64,000 nt of DNA. Origin: Pyrinomonadaceae bacterium (GTDB taxonomy: Bacteria > Acidobacteriota > Blastocatellia > Pyrinomonadales > Pyrinomonadaceae). Under the pieces are notes generated by a model, which saw nothing but the letters and a program-made list of their open reading frames with translations, searched no databases and had not been told where the DNA came from. Numbering within the stretch: position 1 is the first letter of the stretch; every line of letters starts with the position of its first letter. The stretch covers positions 248,001 to 312,000 of the forward strand of contig JACMJZ010000029.1 in the NCBI GenBank assembly GCA_014380365.1. The letters are read 5' to 3'. Below, piece by piece: positions 8,875-19,409 of the stretch. Both the position numbers and the translations under genes were made by a program.

Positions 8875-9888
8875 ATGAACGCGATGGGCAGCTCAACATG
8901 GCTATGGATCGGGTTTTCCGTTTTTATCCTGCTCATGCTGAGTCTGGACCTCGGACTCCTAAACCGCAAAGCCCACACAATAAAATATCGCGAAGCCGCG
9001 ACCTGGAGCGTTGTCTGGGTCACGCTGGCGTCGCTCTTCGCCAGTCTTGTCTTCTACTACCAGGGCACCACACGAGGCCTGGAGTTTGTGACCGGCTACC
9101 TGATTGAGCTCTCCCTCTCCGTCGACAATCTCTTCGTTTTTCTACTTATCTTTTCCTACTTTAAGGTCCCGGCCAAGTATCAACACCGCGTCCTCTTCTG
9201 GGGAGTCATGGGCGCGCTGGTGATGCGCCTGACGATGATCTTCGTCGGCGCTGCTTTGATTAATCGCTTCCACTGGATCATCTACATCTTCGGCGCATTC
9301 CTGGTCTACACGGGCATCAAAATGTTTCGCCAGGAAGAATTGGATCTTCAGCCGGAAGATAATCCGGTGGTGAGGTTGGTGACTCGCTACATTCCCATCA
9401 CCCACCACTACGAAGAACAGAAATTTTTTACGCGAGTTAACGGGAAGCTGACTGGGACATTGCTGTTGCTGGTGCTGGTGATCGTCGAAGTTACAGACTT
9501 GGTGTTTGCCGTAGACTCAATCCCGGCGATTTTTGCGATAACCACCAACACCTTCATCGTCTATACGTCAAACGTGTTCGCGATTCTCGGCCTGCGCTCG
9601 ATGTATTTCCTGCTGGCCGGTGTGGTCGAGAAGTTTCAGTATCTCAAGATGGGGCTGGCGATTGTCCTTACATTTATCGGCCTAAAAATGCTGGTAGTTG
9701 CTGTCGGCGTTCATATCCCGATTTGGTTTTCGCTGGTTTTCGTTGCCGTCGTGCTGCTCGGTTCAGTCGCTGCCTCGCTGTTGTGGCCGAAGGACTGTGA
9801 AATGGACATTGACGTCGACCTTCCGGAAGATTTCGACTCGCCTTTCGAGGACGACGACTCAACTTCCGAGGAAGACGAAAAGAAATAG
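8875..9888 (+). CDS. TerC/Alx family integral membrane protein
   Basis: A protein of 337 residues with about eight to nine membrane helices. The family signature is clear: ELSLSVDNLFVFLLIF in helix 3 and VIVEVTDLVFAVDSIPAIFA, each with the conserved acidic residues in the membrane. Characterised TerC/Alx proteins are tied to metal, chiefly manganese, export and to metalation of exported enzymes. The C-terminal 30 residues are a highly acidic tail (EDDDSTSEEDEKK) that could bind metal; that is inference. ATG 8875 or ATG 8884 could be the start; neither has a good ribosome site. No yybP-ykoY riboswitch is evident upstream. Confidence 0.92.
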   Translation: MNAMGSSTWLWIGFSVFILLMLSLDLGLLNRKAHTIKYREAATWSVVWVTLASLFASLVFYYQGTTRGLEFVTGYLIELSLSVDNLFVFLLIFSYFKVPAKYQHRVLFWGVMGALVMRLTMIFVGAALINRFHWIIYIFGAFLVYTGIKMFRQEELDLQPEDNPVVRLVTRYIPITHHYEEQKFFTRVNGKLTGTLLLLVLVIVEVTDLVFAVDSIPAIFAITTNTFIVYTSNVFAILGLRSMYFLLAGVVEKFQYLKMGLAIVLTFIGLKMLVVAVGVHIPIWFSLVFVAVVLLGSVAASLLWPKDCEMDIDVDLPEDFDSPFEDDDSTSEEDEKK

Positions 9889-9918
9889 CTGCTCTTTTGG
9901 GAACGCGAGCGGGGCATT

Positions 9919-9986
9919 AGCCCAACCGTTAGGGAGGGCGCAGATTGAGGCCCGGACATAGCGGTGCCCTCCCTGACGGTCGGGCT
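9919..9986. repeat. Inverted repeat, GAAGCCCGACCGT family
   Basis: Arms 9919-9939 and 9966-9986 pair over 21 bp with two mismatches. It follows the terC stop and may terminate its transcript. Confidence 0.72.
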
Positions 9987-10049
9987 ACTGCCCCGGCGCA
10001 TGCTCGAATCCTACGAACACAACTTTCGAACAAATCATGTTGCTTGAAC

Positions 10050-10215
10050 GCCTTCTTGCGGCTGTGTTAGATTCAACATGGCATTCGTTGCTGTTGTAAT
10101 GCCCCGGAAAAAGACGGTGGGTTTCGCCCGCTGTGGACTGCTGCCACACTTCTCACCTAGTAAAACACTGATTGGGCGCCCACGGCGTCCTGTTTAGCCG
10201 ATGCGAGCGTCTCGC
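10050..10215 (+). ncRNA. Candidate structured RNA, 6S-like
   Basis: The 365-bp gap before the FecR gene holds several nested pairings: GGCATT with AATGCC near 10079-10105, TGTGG with CCACA near 10130-10150, and GTGGG plus CGCCC with GGGCG plus CCCAC across 10119-10184. The block CACCTAGTAAAAC followed by GGGCGCCCAC resembles the apical stem of 6S RNA. I see this by eye only and the closing stem is weak, so a 5' leader element of the downstream gene is an alternative. Confidence 0.35.
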
Positions 10216-10254
10216 GTTTCACAGTTGCCCCTCAACTAACAAATAGCTCCAATA

Positions 10255-11508
10255 ATGGCTAACACGTCCAATCGCTTTGCTTTTGATTGGTGGGTAATAC
10301 AAAAGCGCATCGTCTACCTCTTGGTGGCTCTGGTCGTCCTCTGCGGGTTGGCAGGCGGGGCCGCGGTTTATGTTTGGAAGTATGGCAATCCTTTAAGAAA
10401 TGTTGGCACGACCATCAAGCCGCCTGGGGGCGCGCGATTCATTTCATTTGAAGGGGACGTGCGCGTGATTCGTGCCGCGACCCGCGAGACCATCGTTCCC
10501 GGCGGCGACACCGAACTTTTCCCTGGAGACACGGTGCAAACGCAGGCCAGCGGGCGGGCGCGAGTCTCGATGGCCGACGGCTCCACACTTCTCGTTCGTC
10601 CCAACAGCACAATCATAATTCGCGACAACGCCAGCGACGACAACGGGAAGAAGACCAATGTCCATGTCGTGGTCGACAGCGGACAAATGTCCGTGCGCAC
10701 AGAGAACCAACCTGCCGGAACGAACAACGTCGTCGAAACGCCTAAGACGACGAGCAAGATCGGCGAACAAACTGCGGCGAGCTTTGGAGTCAAACCGGAG
10801 GGCACGGAAGAGATCCGCATCAATAGCGGCGCGGTGGAAACTACCAGCCGGTCAGGCGAGAAAACAACTTTCCGCGCCGGCGACTATGTAGCAATCAATC
10901 CTTCCGGAACGATTTCACGACCGCAGAAACTTTTGGATATGCCCTTGCTGGCTGAGCCGCACGATCTGCAAAGAGTTTTCGTGGGCGGAAACAATGCTGC
11001 CAACGTCTCTTTGAAGTGGTTGCGCCCACAATCGGGCACGGCGGCTTTTTACCGAGTTGAGGTGGCCACCTCGCCCTTCTTCGTTGCTGATGGGATTGTC
11101 ATCGGGCGCGATCAGTTGGCCTCAACTGAATTCACCGCCAATGACCTTCGTCCGGGCGTTTACTTCTGGCGGGTCCGCGCCACGGCTGCGAGCGGGCAAG
11201 CCAGCGACTGGAGTGACCCGAAAAAGTTCGTCATCGCTGCCAGGGGAACGGGCTCGAACGTTCCCGTCTCCGACCTGGCGGCGGAACGATTACACGGGAG
11301 TGTTTACCTGATTCGCGGGCGCTCATCGCCCGGGACAACCATTCGAATCGCGGGGCGCGAAATGCTTGTGCCCACTGCGGGCACGTTTCAAATTCAAACG
11401 ACCGCGCCAGCGGGAATCGGAGAGATCACAGTCGAAGCAATCGATCCGCAGGGAAATATCAGCCCCTATCGACTCTCGCTTTCGGGCAACCGTAGCGGAA
11501 GGGATTAG
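10255..11508 (+). CDS. FecR-domain protein with C-terminal beta-sandwich regions
   Basis: A protein of 417 residues: one membrane helix at about 22-42, then a FecR-like domain at about 60-200 (VRVIRAATRETIVPGGDTEL, then RARVSMADGSTLLVRPNS). After a linker follow two beta-rich segments, one Fn3-like (about 235-330, with YFWRVRATAASGQASDWSD) and one near the C-terminus. Unlike classic FecR, no cognate sigma gene is adjacent; such proteins in Acidobacteria are commonly envelope or surface proteins. A GGDEF cyclase follows 60 bp later on the same strand and may be co-transcribed. The start has no strong ribosome site. Confidence 0.82.
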   Translation: MANTSNRFAFDWWVIQKRIVYLLVALVVLCGLAGGAAVYVWKYGNPLRNVGTTIKPPGGARFISFEGDVRVIRAATRETIVPGGDTELFPGDTVQTQASGRARVSMADGSTLLVRPNSTIIIRDNASDDNGKKTNVHVVVDSGQMSVRTENQPAGTNNVVETPKTTSKIGEQTAASFGVKPEGTEEIRINSGAVETTSRSGEKTTFRAGDYVAINPSGTISRPQKLLDMPLLAEPHDLQRVFVGGNNAANVSLKWLRPQSGTAAFYRVEVATSPFFVADGIVIGRDQLASTEFTANDLRPGVYFWRVRATAASGQASDWSDPKKFVIAARGTGSNVPVSDLAAERLHGSVYLIRGRSSPGTTIRIAGREMLVPTAGTFQIQTTAPAGIGEITVEAIDPQGNISPYRLSLSGNRSGRD

Positions 11509-11568
11509 GCGTTTCCACATGGTTAGCGCCCATCGGCCTATTCACTTTTCCGGAGTTTAATTGGTTAA

Positions 11569-13188
11569 ATGCAGCGTCACGTCATTCTGTTAACCGAGGC
11601 CCACGAAGCTCCGGCCTACGAGCTCATCGAGTCGCTGCGCCTGGCGGGCGTGACTACGCTGATCGAAGGTCTGCGCGAAGCTGGCGCGGAACGCACCGTG
11701 AGCCGGCGCGAGGTTGAAAGGCATGGCGACCTGCTGGATCAGCAATCCGATCAGACCCCCATTGCGGTACTTTATGAAGTGATTGCCGGCGCCGATATGG
11801 TGGAACTCCAGGCGGCGATCGAACACGCCAGGACATTCTGGCTGGATACTCCACTCATTGCCTGCCGCCGGCAGTCGAGCGGCTATCAGGGACTTAGCCT
11901 GCGCAGTCTTGATGGCGCCACGCTCAAACGACTCGGCTTTCGCGCCATCGCGGATAAAGCAGCGCAGCTTCCGGCAATACTCCACGAAATCGAAGGGCAC
12001 GGTGCGACAGGCGAGTTGAAACTCCCTGATGTCGTCCGCCAATCACCTCAGTCTGGATCGTTCTCCCTGCCGGCTCGACTAAACTCACGCGTTCTGCGCG
12101 CGGCTTTCGAACTCGTTTCTTCTCTGCATTTCATCGGCGATCAAAATGGCGCTGCGCACACAGCGCTCGCCGGACTCGCGTCGCTGGTCAACTCGGATCG
12201 TTGGACGATTTACCTGGTGCTGGATGCCAAAGGCGCAGCTCCCTCAACATTGGAAGCAATCGCTTACCTGAAGGCAGGTGCGCAAGCGCACGAGAACGAC
12301 GAATCAGCCGTTGACGCTTCGGGTGATTGGCGCCGGGTGTTGGCCGGAGTGGCGGATGTGCCGCCTGGATCAGAATCAAACGCTGCCCGACTCGCCGCCG
12401 CCGGCATGGGTGTCACGAAGAAAAAAGAACGCCACGAATTCGTGATCGCGGTTCCATTGATCTGCGGCGAACGCATCCTGGGCGTACTCGAAGGCGTCCG
12501 CGCGACTGCTTCATTTAAGAAATCGGAAGTCGCCATGCTGGACGCTCTTTCGCGGCCTATTGCCTCCGCACTCGCCAACGCGGTTCGCATCGGCGAAGCC
12601 GAACGACTATCGCAAACGGACGATCTGACAAAACTTCACAACGCCCGCTACCTCCGCCAGTTTTTGCTAAACGAGATTCGACGCGCCCGACGCTACGGCA
12701 CCAGCGTGGCCGCCTTGTTCCTGGACCTCGACGACTTCAAACGCGTCAACGACGCTCACGGCCATCTGGCCGGCTCCCATGTCCTGATGGAGATGGCCGC
12801 GGTAATTCTGTCTTCCATTCGCGACACCGACGCGGTCGCGCGCTATGGCGGTGACGAATTCGTTATCGTACTTCCCGACACGGGAATGGAACTGGCTGGA
12901 ACGGTAGCCGAGCGCATTCGATCCAAAATCGCGCGACATTCGTTCAACGGCGGCAGGAATCTAAAATTGTCATTGACTGCCAGCTTCGGAGTTGCTGCTT
13001 TTCCGCAACACGCGTCATCACCCCAGCAACTGATAGCCTGCGCCGACCGGGCAATGTACGAAGCAAAGGCTGCGCGAAAAGACTGTGTTCGTTTTTCTGC
13101 TGAGCCCGCGCCCCGTCCCAGGGCGGTTAATGAAGTCCCCCTATCCGCCGATGTGCTGGAAGCGAACGACGACAAGGCCTTTTCGTGA
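11569..13188 (+). CDS. GAF-GGDEF diguanylate cyclase
   Basis: A protein of 539 residues. The N-terminal 120 residues have a receiver-like alternation without a clear phosphoacceptor, the middle (about 165-340) is GAF-like (NSDRWTIYLVLDAKG, later ICGERILGVLEGV), and the C-terminal 170 residues are a GGDEF domain. The catalytic motif is intact (ARYGGDEFVIVLP), and the product-inhibition I-site RxxD is present as RDTD five residues upstream. It should make cyclic di-GMP from two GTP under feedback control. There is no membrane segment, so sensing is cytoplasmic. mreB starts 209 bp downstream, but a separate transcript for that operon is more likely. Confidence 0.92.
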   Translation: MQRHVILLTEAHEAPAYELIESLRLAGVTTLIEGLREAGAERTVSRREVERHGDLLDQQSDQTPIAVLYEVIAGADMVELQAAIEHARTFWLDTPLIACRRQSSGYQGLSLRSLDGATLKRLGFRAIADKAAQLPAILHEIEGHGATGELKLPDVVRQSPQSGSFSLPARLNSRVLRAAFELVSSLHFIGDQNGAAHTALAGLASLVNSDRWTIYLVLDAKGAAPSTLEAIAYLKAGAQAHENDESAVDASGDWRRVLAGVADVPPGSESNAARLAAAGMGVTKKKERHEFVIAVPLICGERILGVLEGVRATASFKKSEVAMLDALSRPIASALANAVRIGEAERLSQTDDLTKLHNARYLRQFLLNEIRRARRYGTSVAALFLDLDDFKRVNDAHGHLAGSHVLMEMAAVILSSIRDTDAVARYGGDEFVIVLPDTGMELAGTVAERIRSKIARHSFNGGRNLKLSLTASFGVAAFPQHASSPQQLIACADRAMYEAKAARKDCVRFSAEPAPRPRAVNEVPLSADVLEANDDKAFS

Positions 13189-13396
13189 TGGCGCGGAGAT
13201 TGAAGATCAGTTATCTTTGAGTTGTTGCGACTAGTTGGTGTTCAGTTGGTAGTTGGCGTGCGGTGAGTCCTCAGGGGTGATATCCTTCGTTGAGTAGGAA
13301 AACCCTCTATCTTGTCCTATTCTGACCATTGCCAATCACCGATCGGTAATGGCCAACCCGCCGATACTGTTAATCATTCAGGAAGAGATCAATTAA

Positions 13397-14443
<1,047 letters not shown>

Positions 14444-14540
14444 GGCCAGACGGCAGACGGCGGGAGCAGTCGGCAGAAAACCCCACCACCCACTTGCTTT
14501 TGACTTTGGACTTTGGACTTTGGACTTGAGACTCTAAGTT

Positions 14541-15440
14541 GTGGCTGCAACTCGCACGCAAAGAGAGATTCGCCAGCGCGCTCCTGTTTGGTTAGTCGTC
14601 CTGCTGCTGACCAATCTCGGAATCATGGCCGTGGGCGCGCGAGACGAGGCGAGCAAGCAGCGGATGTTTCGAGTTTGGATACAGGCCATTGCTTCGCCGG
14701 TGCAGAATATATTTGCTAAGGCCGGGGGGGCCGGTTCCGGCCTAATCAGCCAAATTGTTAACTTTCGGAAGACGGCGGTAGAAAACGAGGAGTTGAAGCT
14801 TAAGCTGGCGCGCACCGAAGTGGCGCTGCAAAACGCTCGGCAATCGACGGCTGAAAACGAAAGACTTCAAAGTCTTCTCAGTCTCAAAGAGCAAACGGGT
14901 TATGATCAGGTTGCGGCCCGCGTAATCGCCCGCGATCCTTCAGTTTGGTTTAATACCGTGACTATTGATCGCGGCAGTTCGGCGGGAGTCGCGCTCAACA
15001 TGCCCGTGGTAACCGCGGGCGGTATTGTTGGTCGGGTAATCGCATTGAGTCCATGGACAGCGCAGGTGATGATGATCACCGACGAGAAAGCAGCCGCGGG
15101 CGCTATCGTCGGCCAGCTCGGCGGATCAGGCGCGCTCGGCTCCATCGGAGGCTCGGGAGAGAGTGGGCTAATTGAGATGCGCTACGTTTCCGGCCTGCAA
15201 AGAGTGGAAGTCGGAGATTATATTTTGACAACAGGTCAGGACAACATATATCCACCTGGCTTGCGCGTCGGGGAGGTTGTCCAGGTCAAGCACGGGACTG
15301 CCACGCAGTCTCATAAGATTTTTATCAGGCCCGGCGCAAAACTTGATCAACTGGAAGAAGTGGCGGTGCTGCTATATCATCCGCCGCAACGGCCTGCCCC
15401 CGAACAGACCTTACCTAACGTAGATAAGAAAAAGCAGTGA
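14541..15440 (+). CDS. mreC: Rod shape-determining protein MreC
   Basis: A protein of 299 residues starting at GTG 14541. A membrane helix at about 16-34 is followed by a coiled coil (about 70-110, rich in Glu, Lys and Leu) and the paired beta-barrel domain (about 120-280), with the conserved stretches ARVIARDPSVWFNTVTIDRG and YILTTGQDNIYPPGLRVGEV. MreC links MreB filaments to the PBP2-RodA synthase in the periplasm. The 97-bp gap after mreB is filled with GACTTTG heptads that reach almost to the start codon, so the ribosome site is poor. Confidence 0.94.
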   Translation: MAATRTQREIRQRAPVWLVVLLLTNLGIMAVGARDEASKQRMFRVWIQAIASPVQNIFAKAGGAGSGLISQIVNFRKTAVENEELKLKLARTEVALQNARQSTAENERLQSLLSLKEQTGYDQVAARVIARDPSVWFNTVTIDRGSSAGVALNMPVVTAGGIVGRVIALSPWTAQVMMITDEKAAAGAIVGQLGGSGALGSIGGSGESGLIEMRYVSGLQRVEVGDYILTTGQDNIYPPGLRVGEVVQVKHGTATQSHKIFIRPGAKLDQLEEVAVLLYHPPQRPAPEQTLPNVDKKKQ

Positions 15441-15564
15441 CGAATCATTGCCGATTTCCAATTGCCAATTTCCAATTTGATCCTGAAGAACTTCGAACTC
15501 GGAACGAACGCCAGATTGGAAATCTGTAAATCGGCAACCGGCAATTGGAAATCGAAAATCCGTA
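15441..15564. repeat. Palindromic repeat, GCCGATT/AATCGGC family
   Basis: TTGCCGATTTCCAATTGCC faces GGCAATTGGAAATCGAAAAT with a copy of AAATCGGCAACCGG between. It lies inside the mre operon, so it is probably transcribed. A relative is at 32467-32567. Confidence 0.72.
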
Positions 15565-16092
15565 ATGCCCCAGCTTAAAATCGCGGTCGTTCTAGCACTT
15601 GCCCTGCTGCTGCAGTTGTCGTTAAGGGAGGTTTGGTTTCCGCTTGCGTACATCGACTTTCCCCTTGTCGTCGTTGTGTACATCGCTCTGCAGCGGCACG
15701 CATGGCATGCGTTGATTGTCGGCACCGTCGCCGGCCTGGCAGTTGACGCCGCGAGCGGAGGGCTAATCGGCGCGGGCGGTTTTTCAAAGACGCTGACGGC
15801 TTACTTGATTTACTTTGTCGCCTCGCGGGTTAACCTTGAAAACCCGCTAATGAGAATTCCCGTACTAGCTGCAGCTACTCTCCTGGATTCAGCAGTCTAC
15901 GTTTTTTGGCATCGGGCCCTCGGTAATTCCCCGAATGTGCCCTTCGTGCAGACGATGTCGTACAGGCTGATCGGAACAACCATCGCGGGCACCCTGGCTC
16001 TTTTCCTGCTGGATTCACTTTTTACAGAGCGTGCTCGTACGCGCCGCTCATTTGCTTCTCGCCGAAAAGGCGCCCGGCGGGGAGCCCGATGA
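15565..16092 (+). CDS. mreD: Rod shape-determining protein MreD
   Basis: A protein of 175 residues with about five membrane helices covering most of its length and a basic C-terminal tail (RARTRRSFASRRKGARR). Size, hydropathy and position between mreC and the PBP2 gene identify it; the sequence itself is poorly conserved in this family. Upstream and downstream gaps of about 125 and 185 bp are both palindromic repeats, which is unusually loose packing for an mre operon. Confidence 0.9.
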   Translation: MPQLKIAVVLALALLLQLSLREVWFPLAYIDFPLVVVVYIALQRHAWHALIVGTVAGLAVDAASGGLIGAGGFSKTLTAYLIYFVASRVNLENPLMRIPVLAAATLLDSAVYVFWHRALGNSPNVPFVQTMSYRLIGTTIAGTLALFLLDSLFTERARTRRSFASRRKGARRGAR

Positions 16093-16276
16093 GAGAGGTC
16101 AGAGGTCAGAGGTCAGAGGTCAGAGGTCAGAAGTCAGAGAGGCACGAACGGTGGTCATGAGATTTCTCTTTCCAAATATCGCAAGTCGGTTAACATCTGA
16201 AGGTCAGGGCTCTAAGCATCTGATGTCTGACATCTGATGTCTGACATCTGATCTCTGACCTCTGATCTCTGTTTTT
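16093..16276. repeat. Palindromic tandem repeat, AGAGGTC/GACCTCT family
   Basis: About five tandem copies of the 7-mer AGAGGTC at 16098-16140 face TCTGATGTCTGACATCTGAT and CTCTGACCTCTGAT at 16205-16270. The element fills the whole mreD-mrdA gap. Confidence 0.8.
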
Positions 16277-18238
16277 ATGAAGTTCGAAGATTCATCGCAG
16301 AACCTTCGCATGCGGCTCTGGTTCGTTCAGAGCGCCGTGGTGCTGATGCTTGCGCTGCTGGGCGTCAGGCTCTACTACCTGCAACTGGTTCGCGGTCAGC
16401 ACTACGCGGAGATTGCACAGAATCAGCGCATCCGGCTCCTGCCGATAGTCGCACCACGCGGTGTGATCTTCGACCGCGACGGGCATCCACTCGTCGACTC
16501 CCGACCAATCTATAACGTCATCCTGTCTCGTGAGGATCTGCGCGGCCAAAACCTCGGATCGCTGGTGAAGCCCTTCGCCGAAGCACTGGCAGTAGACTTT
16601 GACATACTCCGCGAGCGCTTCGAACAGATCGGTTCGCAGCCGGCATTTGAATCGGTTTTGGTGAAGCAGGACGCCACTCCCGGAGACATCGCCTGGGTTG
16701 AAGCCCACGAGTTGGAGTTTCCCGAGCTGCGCGTCGAGCAGCAGCCGCAACGCCGCTATCCGCCTGACGGTCTGTTGGCGCATGTGCTGGGTTACGTGGG
16801 GGAAGTTGGAGCTGAACAGTTAAAACAGCAGGTTTACAAAGATAAGAACCTCAAGCCCGGAGATGTTATCGGCCAAAGCGGCCTGGAACAGTTTTACGAC
16901 GACTACCTGCGCGGGCGTGATGGTTACCGCAAAGTGATCGTCGACAGCCGGGGCCGCATTCAGGATGAAATCGAAACCGTCCAGCCTCAGCCAGGTCATG
17001 ATCTGGTAACCACTATCGATCTCGACCTGCAGCTGGCCGCGGAGCAACAGCTTCGGGATTCAGCCACAAAGCGCGGCGTGATTGTCGTCGTCAATCCAAA
17101 CGACGGTGAACTTCTCGCGGTCGCTTCGGCCCCCACTTTCGATCCCAACCTCTTCTCGCAACGCATCGGCACGAAGGAAGGCCGAGCTGAGTATATGGCG
17201 CTTCTGAACGATCCCGACAAGCCGCTGATTAACCGCGCGATCCAGAGCCGCTATCCGCCCGGCTCAACCTGGAAGATTCCGATGGCCATCGCCGGGTTGG
17301 AGCAGGGTGCGATCACGCTTCAACATTCCAATCTCGTGTGCGGTAGCGGCATTCAGATCGGAAATAAGTTCACCCGCTGCATGGGCAGCCATGGGTCGCC
17401 TGATGTTGGAACAGCGATTGTGCATTCCTGCGACGGCTATTTCTACCGGCTGGGGCTGAAGATGAAACTCGAAGGCATCAATGCGATGACCGAAGAATTT
17501 GATCTCAACAAACGCACCGGCATCGATTTGCCAAATGAGGTAACCAGCCGCACGCCGGTTGAGTTTAAGGCCATCCTTGATCGCCGCCAGCAGGAATGGA
17601 AAGACATCGATACGGTGTTTGCTTCGTTCGGTCAGGTCTATGAGGAGATGACGCCACTCAGCATGCTCCGCACTGTGTCTGGAATCGGCATTGGAGGCAA
17701 ACTCTACATCCCACATCTGTTGAAGGAAGTCAGACCCGTTGGAGCGGCAGGTGAAGCCGAGTATCGCGCAGGCCGTGGCTTCCAGTCGACGGATCCGGCG
17801 CGGCCAAATCCCAAAGTAGTACCGATTCCGGGAGATATTCATCGCGCAGTAGTCGACGGAATGTGGGGCGTGGTAAACAAAGGCGGCACAGGCAAAGGTA
17901 TCCGCATGGTTGGCTTTGACATCGCAGGAAAGACAGGCACCGCGCAGGTAGTTGGGCTCGGCAAGGATATCGGCAAGAACAAAGACCACTCGTGGTTTGT
18001 TTCGTATGCGCCGGCTTACAAACCTGAGATCGCGCTCATCGCGCTGATTGAAAATTCAGGGTTCGGAGGCCACCATGCCGCCCCCGCCGTTCGTCGCGTC
18101 TACGACGTTTACTATCGCAAGACGCGAAAGGAAGAACCGCCGGGCGCGCTCCCGGTGGCTAAATCGACCGGCGACCGCCGACCGAAGACCGGCGTCAGCT
18201 CTGATTCAGCTTCAGTCGTGCGGGTAGCAACTAACTAG
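16277..18238 (+). CDS. mrdA: Peptidoglycan D,D-transpeptidase MrdA (PBP2)
   Basis: A 653-residue class B penicillin-binding protein with one N-terminal helix (about 14-35), a dimerisation domain (about 55-240) and a transpeptidase domain (about 255-615). Active-site motifs are SxxK as STWK near 330, SxN represented by SCD near 384, and KTGT near 551. It crosslinks peptidoglycan during elongation with RodA as its glycosyltransferase partner, encoded 50 bp downstream. The last 35 residues are low complexity (KSTGDRRPKTGVSSDSASV) and appear partly derived from intergenic repeat words. ATG 16277 directly follows the repeat and lacks a clear ribosome site. Confidence 0.95.
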   Translation: MKFEDSSQNLRMRLWFVQSAVVLMLALLGVRLYYLQLVRGQHYAEIAQNQRIRLLPIVAPRGVIFDRDGHPLVDSRPIYNVILSREDLRGQNLGSLVKPFAEALAVDFDILRERFEQIGSQPAFESVLVKQDATPGDIAWVEAHELEFPELRVEQQPQRRYPPDGLLAHVLGYVGEVGAEQLKQQVYKDKNLKPGDVIGQSGLEQFYDDYLRGRDGYRKVIVDSRGRIQDEIETVQPQPGHDLVTTIDLDLQLAAEQQLRDSATKRGVIVVVNPNDGELLAVASAPTFDPNLFSQRIGTKEGRAEYMALLNDPDKPLINRAIQSRYPPGSTWKIPMAIAGLEQGAITLQHSNLVCGSGIQIGNKFTRCMGSHGSPDVGTAIVHSCDGYFYRLGLKMKLEGINAMTEEFDLNKRTGIDLPNEVTSRTPVEFKAILDRRQQEWKDIDTVFASFGQVYEEMTPLSMLRTVSGIGIGGKLYIPHLLKEVRPVGAAGEAEYRAGRGFQSTDPARPNPKVVPIPGDIHRAVVDGMWGVVNKGGTGKGIRMVGFDIAGKTGTAQVVGLGKDIGKNKDHSWFVSYAPAYKPEIALIALIENSGFGGHHAAPAVRRVYDVYYRKTRKEEPPGALPVAKSTGDRRPKTGVSSDSASVVRVATN

Positions 18239-18287
18239 GACACGTAAGGGGCGACGGTCGCCCGTCGTCGGTCATCGGTCGAATTCC

Positions 18288-19409
18288 ATGGTTGCAAGGA
18301 TTCCCACAAAAGGGCTACGAGATTTCGACTGGCTGCTGGCGCTGCTGGCAATTGGGATCGTGTGCTTCGGCACGGTCCAGATTCGTCATGCGCAACCAAC
18401 CGAGGCCTACTGGGTCAAGCAACTCATCGGTCTCGGCATCGCAGTGGTAGCCATGCTCCTGGTCGCGTTCAGTGATTACCGGAAGCTCATCAATATCGCG
18501 CCGGCGTTCTACGTGTTTGGGTTATTGCTGCTGGTGATAGTGCTGATCCCGGGCATTGGATTGAAGATCAATGGTCAACGGGCGTGGATTAGGGTTCCCG
18601 GCATTGGCCAGTTTCAGCCGTCGGAGTTTGTGAAAGTAACCACGGCGATGATGCTGGCGCGCTATTTCGGCAGGCGACGGGATGGCGCGTTGAGTCTGAA
18701 AGAAATCGCGGTTGGCGGATTGATCCTTGCGCTTCCGATTGCGCTCATCCTCCTCGAACCTGACGTTGGATCAGTTTTGACTTATTTGCCGATACTATTC
18801 ACCGTGCTGTTTCTCTCTGGGATTAAGGTGCGCTACGTAGTCGCCGCGGTGGTTTTGGGAGTTGTGCTGCTCCCCTTTGCTTACTGGGTGGGCGTGAAGA
18901 CAGGCTTCGTCAAGAATTACCAACAGGAACGCATCAACGTAATCCTTGATCCGGAGAATGCCGATCGGCGCGGGTTTGGTTACAACACCTGGCAGTCGAT
19001 CCTGACGGTAGGCGAAGGCGGACTGCTCGGCGCACATCGCACGTCGGGACATTCGCAAAGCAGCCTCAAGTTTCTGCCTGAGCCTCATACTGATTTCATC
19101 TTTTCAGTGCTGGCCGGTAATGCCGGCTTTATTGGCTGCATTCTGGTCCTCTTGGCCTATGCGCTTCTGCTTTCGCGGCTGATCGCCGGAGCCAAACGCG
19201 CGCCCGACAGGATGGGGATGCTCGTGATCATGGCTATTGTCGGCGGCATGACCTGTCAGATTTTCATCAATATCGGAATGGCGTTGGGTCTCCTGCCAGT
19301 GATCGGCGTGCCACTACCGCTAATGAGCTCCGGTCTTGCTTCTCTCATCGCCACCTTCATCGCCATTGGCTTCGCCATGAGCGTGCAACTCAGAAGATTC
19401 GTGAACTAG
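18288..19409 (+). CDS. rodA: Peptidoglycan glycosyltransferase RodA
   Basis: A SEDS-family protein of 373 residues with about ten membrane helices. The conserved segments NGQRAWIRVPGIGQFQPSEF, LEPDVGS and the final GVPLPLMSSGLAS are all present, including the catalytic aspartate of the family in LEPDVGS. It polymerises lipid II with PBP2 and is the last gene of the mre operon. A perfect 23-bp inverted repeat follows three bases after the stop and probably marks the transcript end. Confidence 0.95.
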   Translation: MVARIPTKGLRDFDWLLALLAIGIVCFGTVQIRHAQPTEAYWVKQLIGLGIAVVAMLLVAFSDYRKLINIAPAFYVFGLLLLVIVLIPGIGLKINGQRAWIRVPGIGQFQPSEFVKVTTAMMLARYFGRRRDGALSLKEIAVGGLILALPIALILLEPDVGSVLTYLPILFTVLFLSGIKVRYVVAAVVLGVVLLPFAYWVGVKTGFVKNYQQERINVILDPENADRRGFGYNTWQSILTVGEGGLLGAHRTSGHSQSSLKFLPEPHTDFIFSVLAGNAGFIGCILVLLAYALLLSRLIAGAKRAPDRMGMLVIMAIVGGMTCQIFINIGMALGLLPVIGVPLPLMSSGLASLIATFIAIGFAMSVQLRRFVN

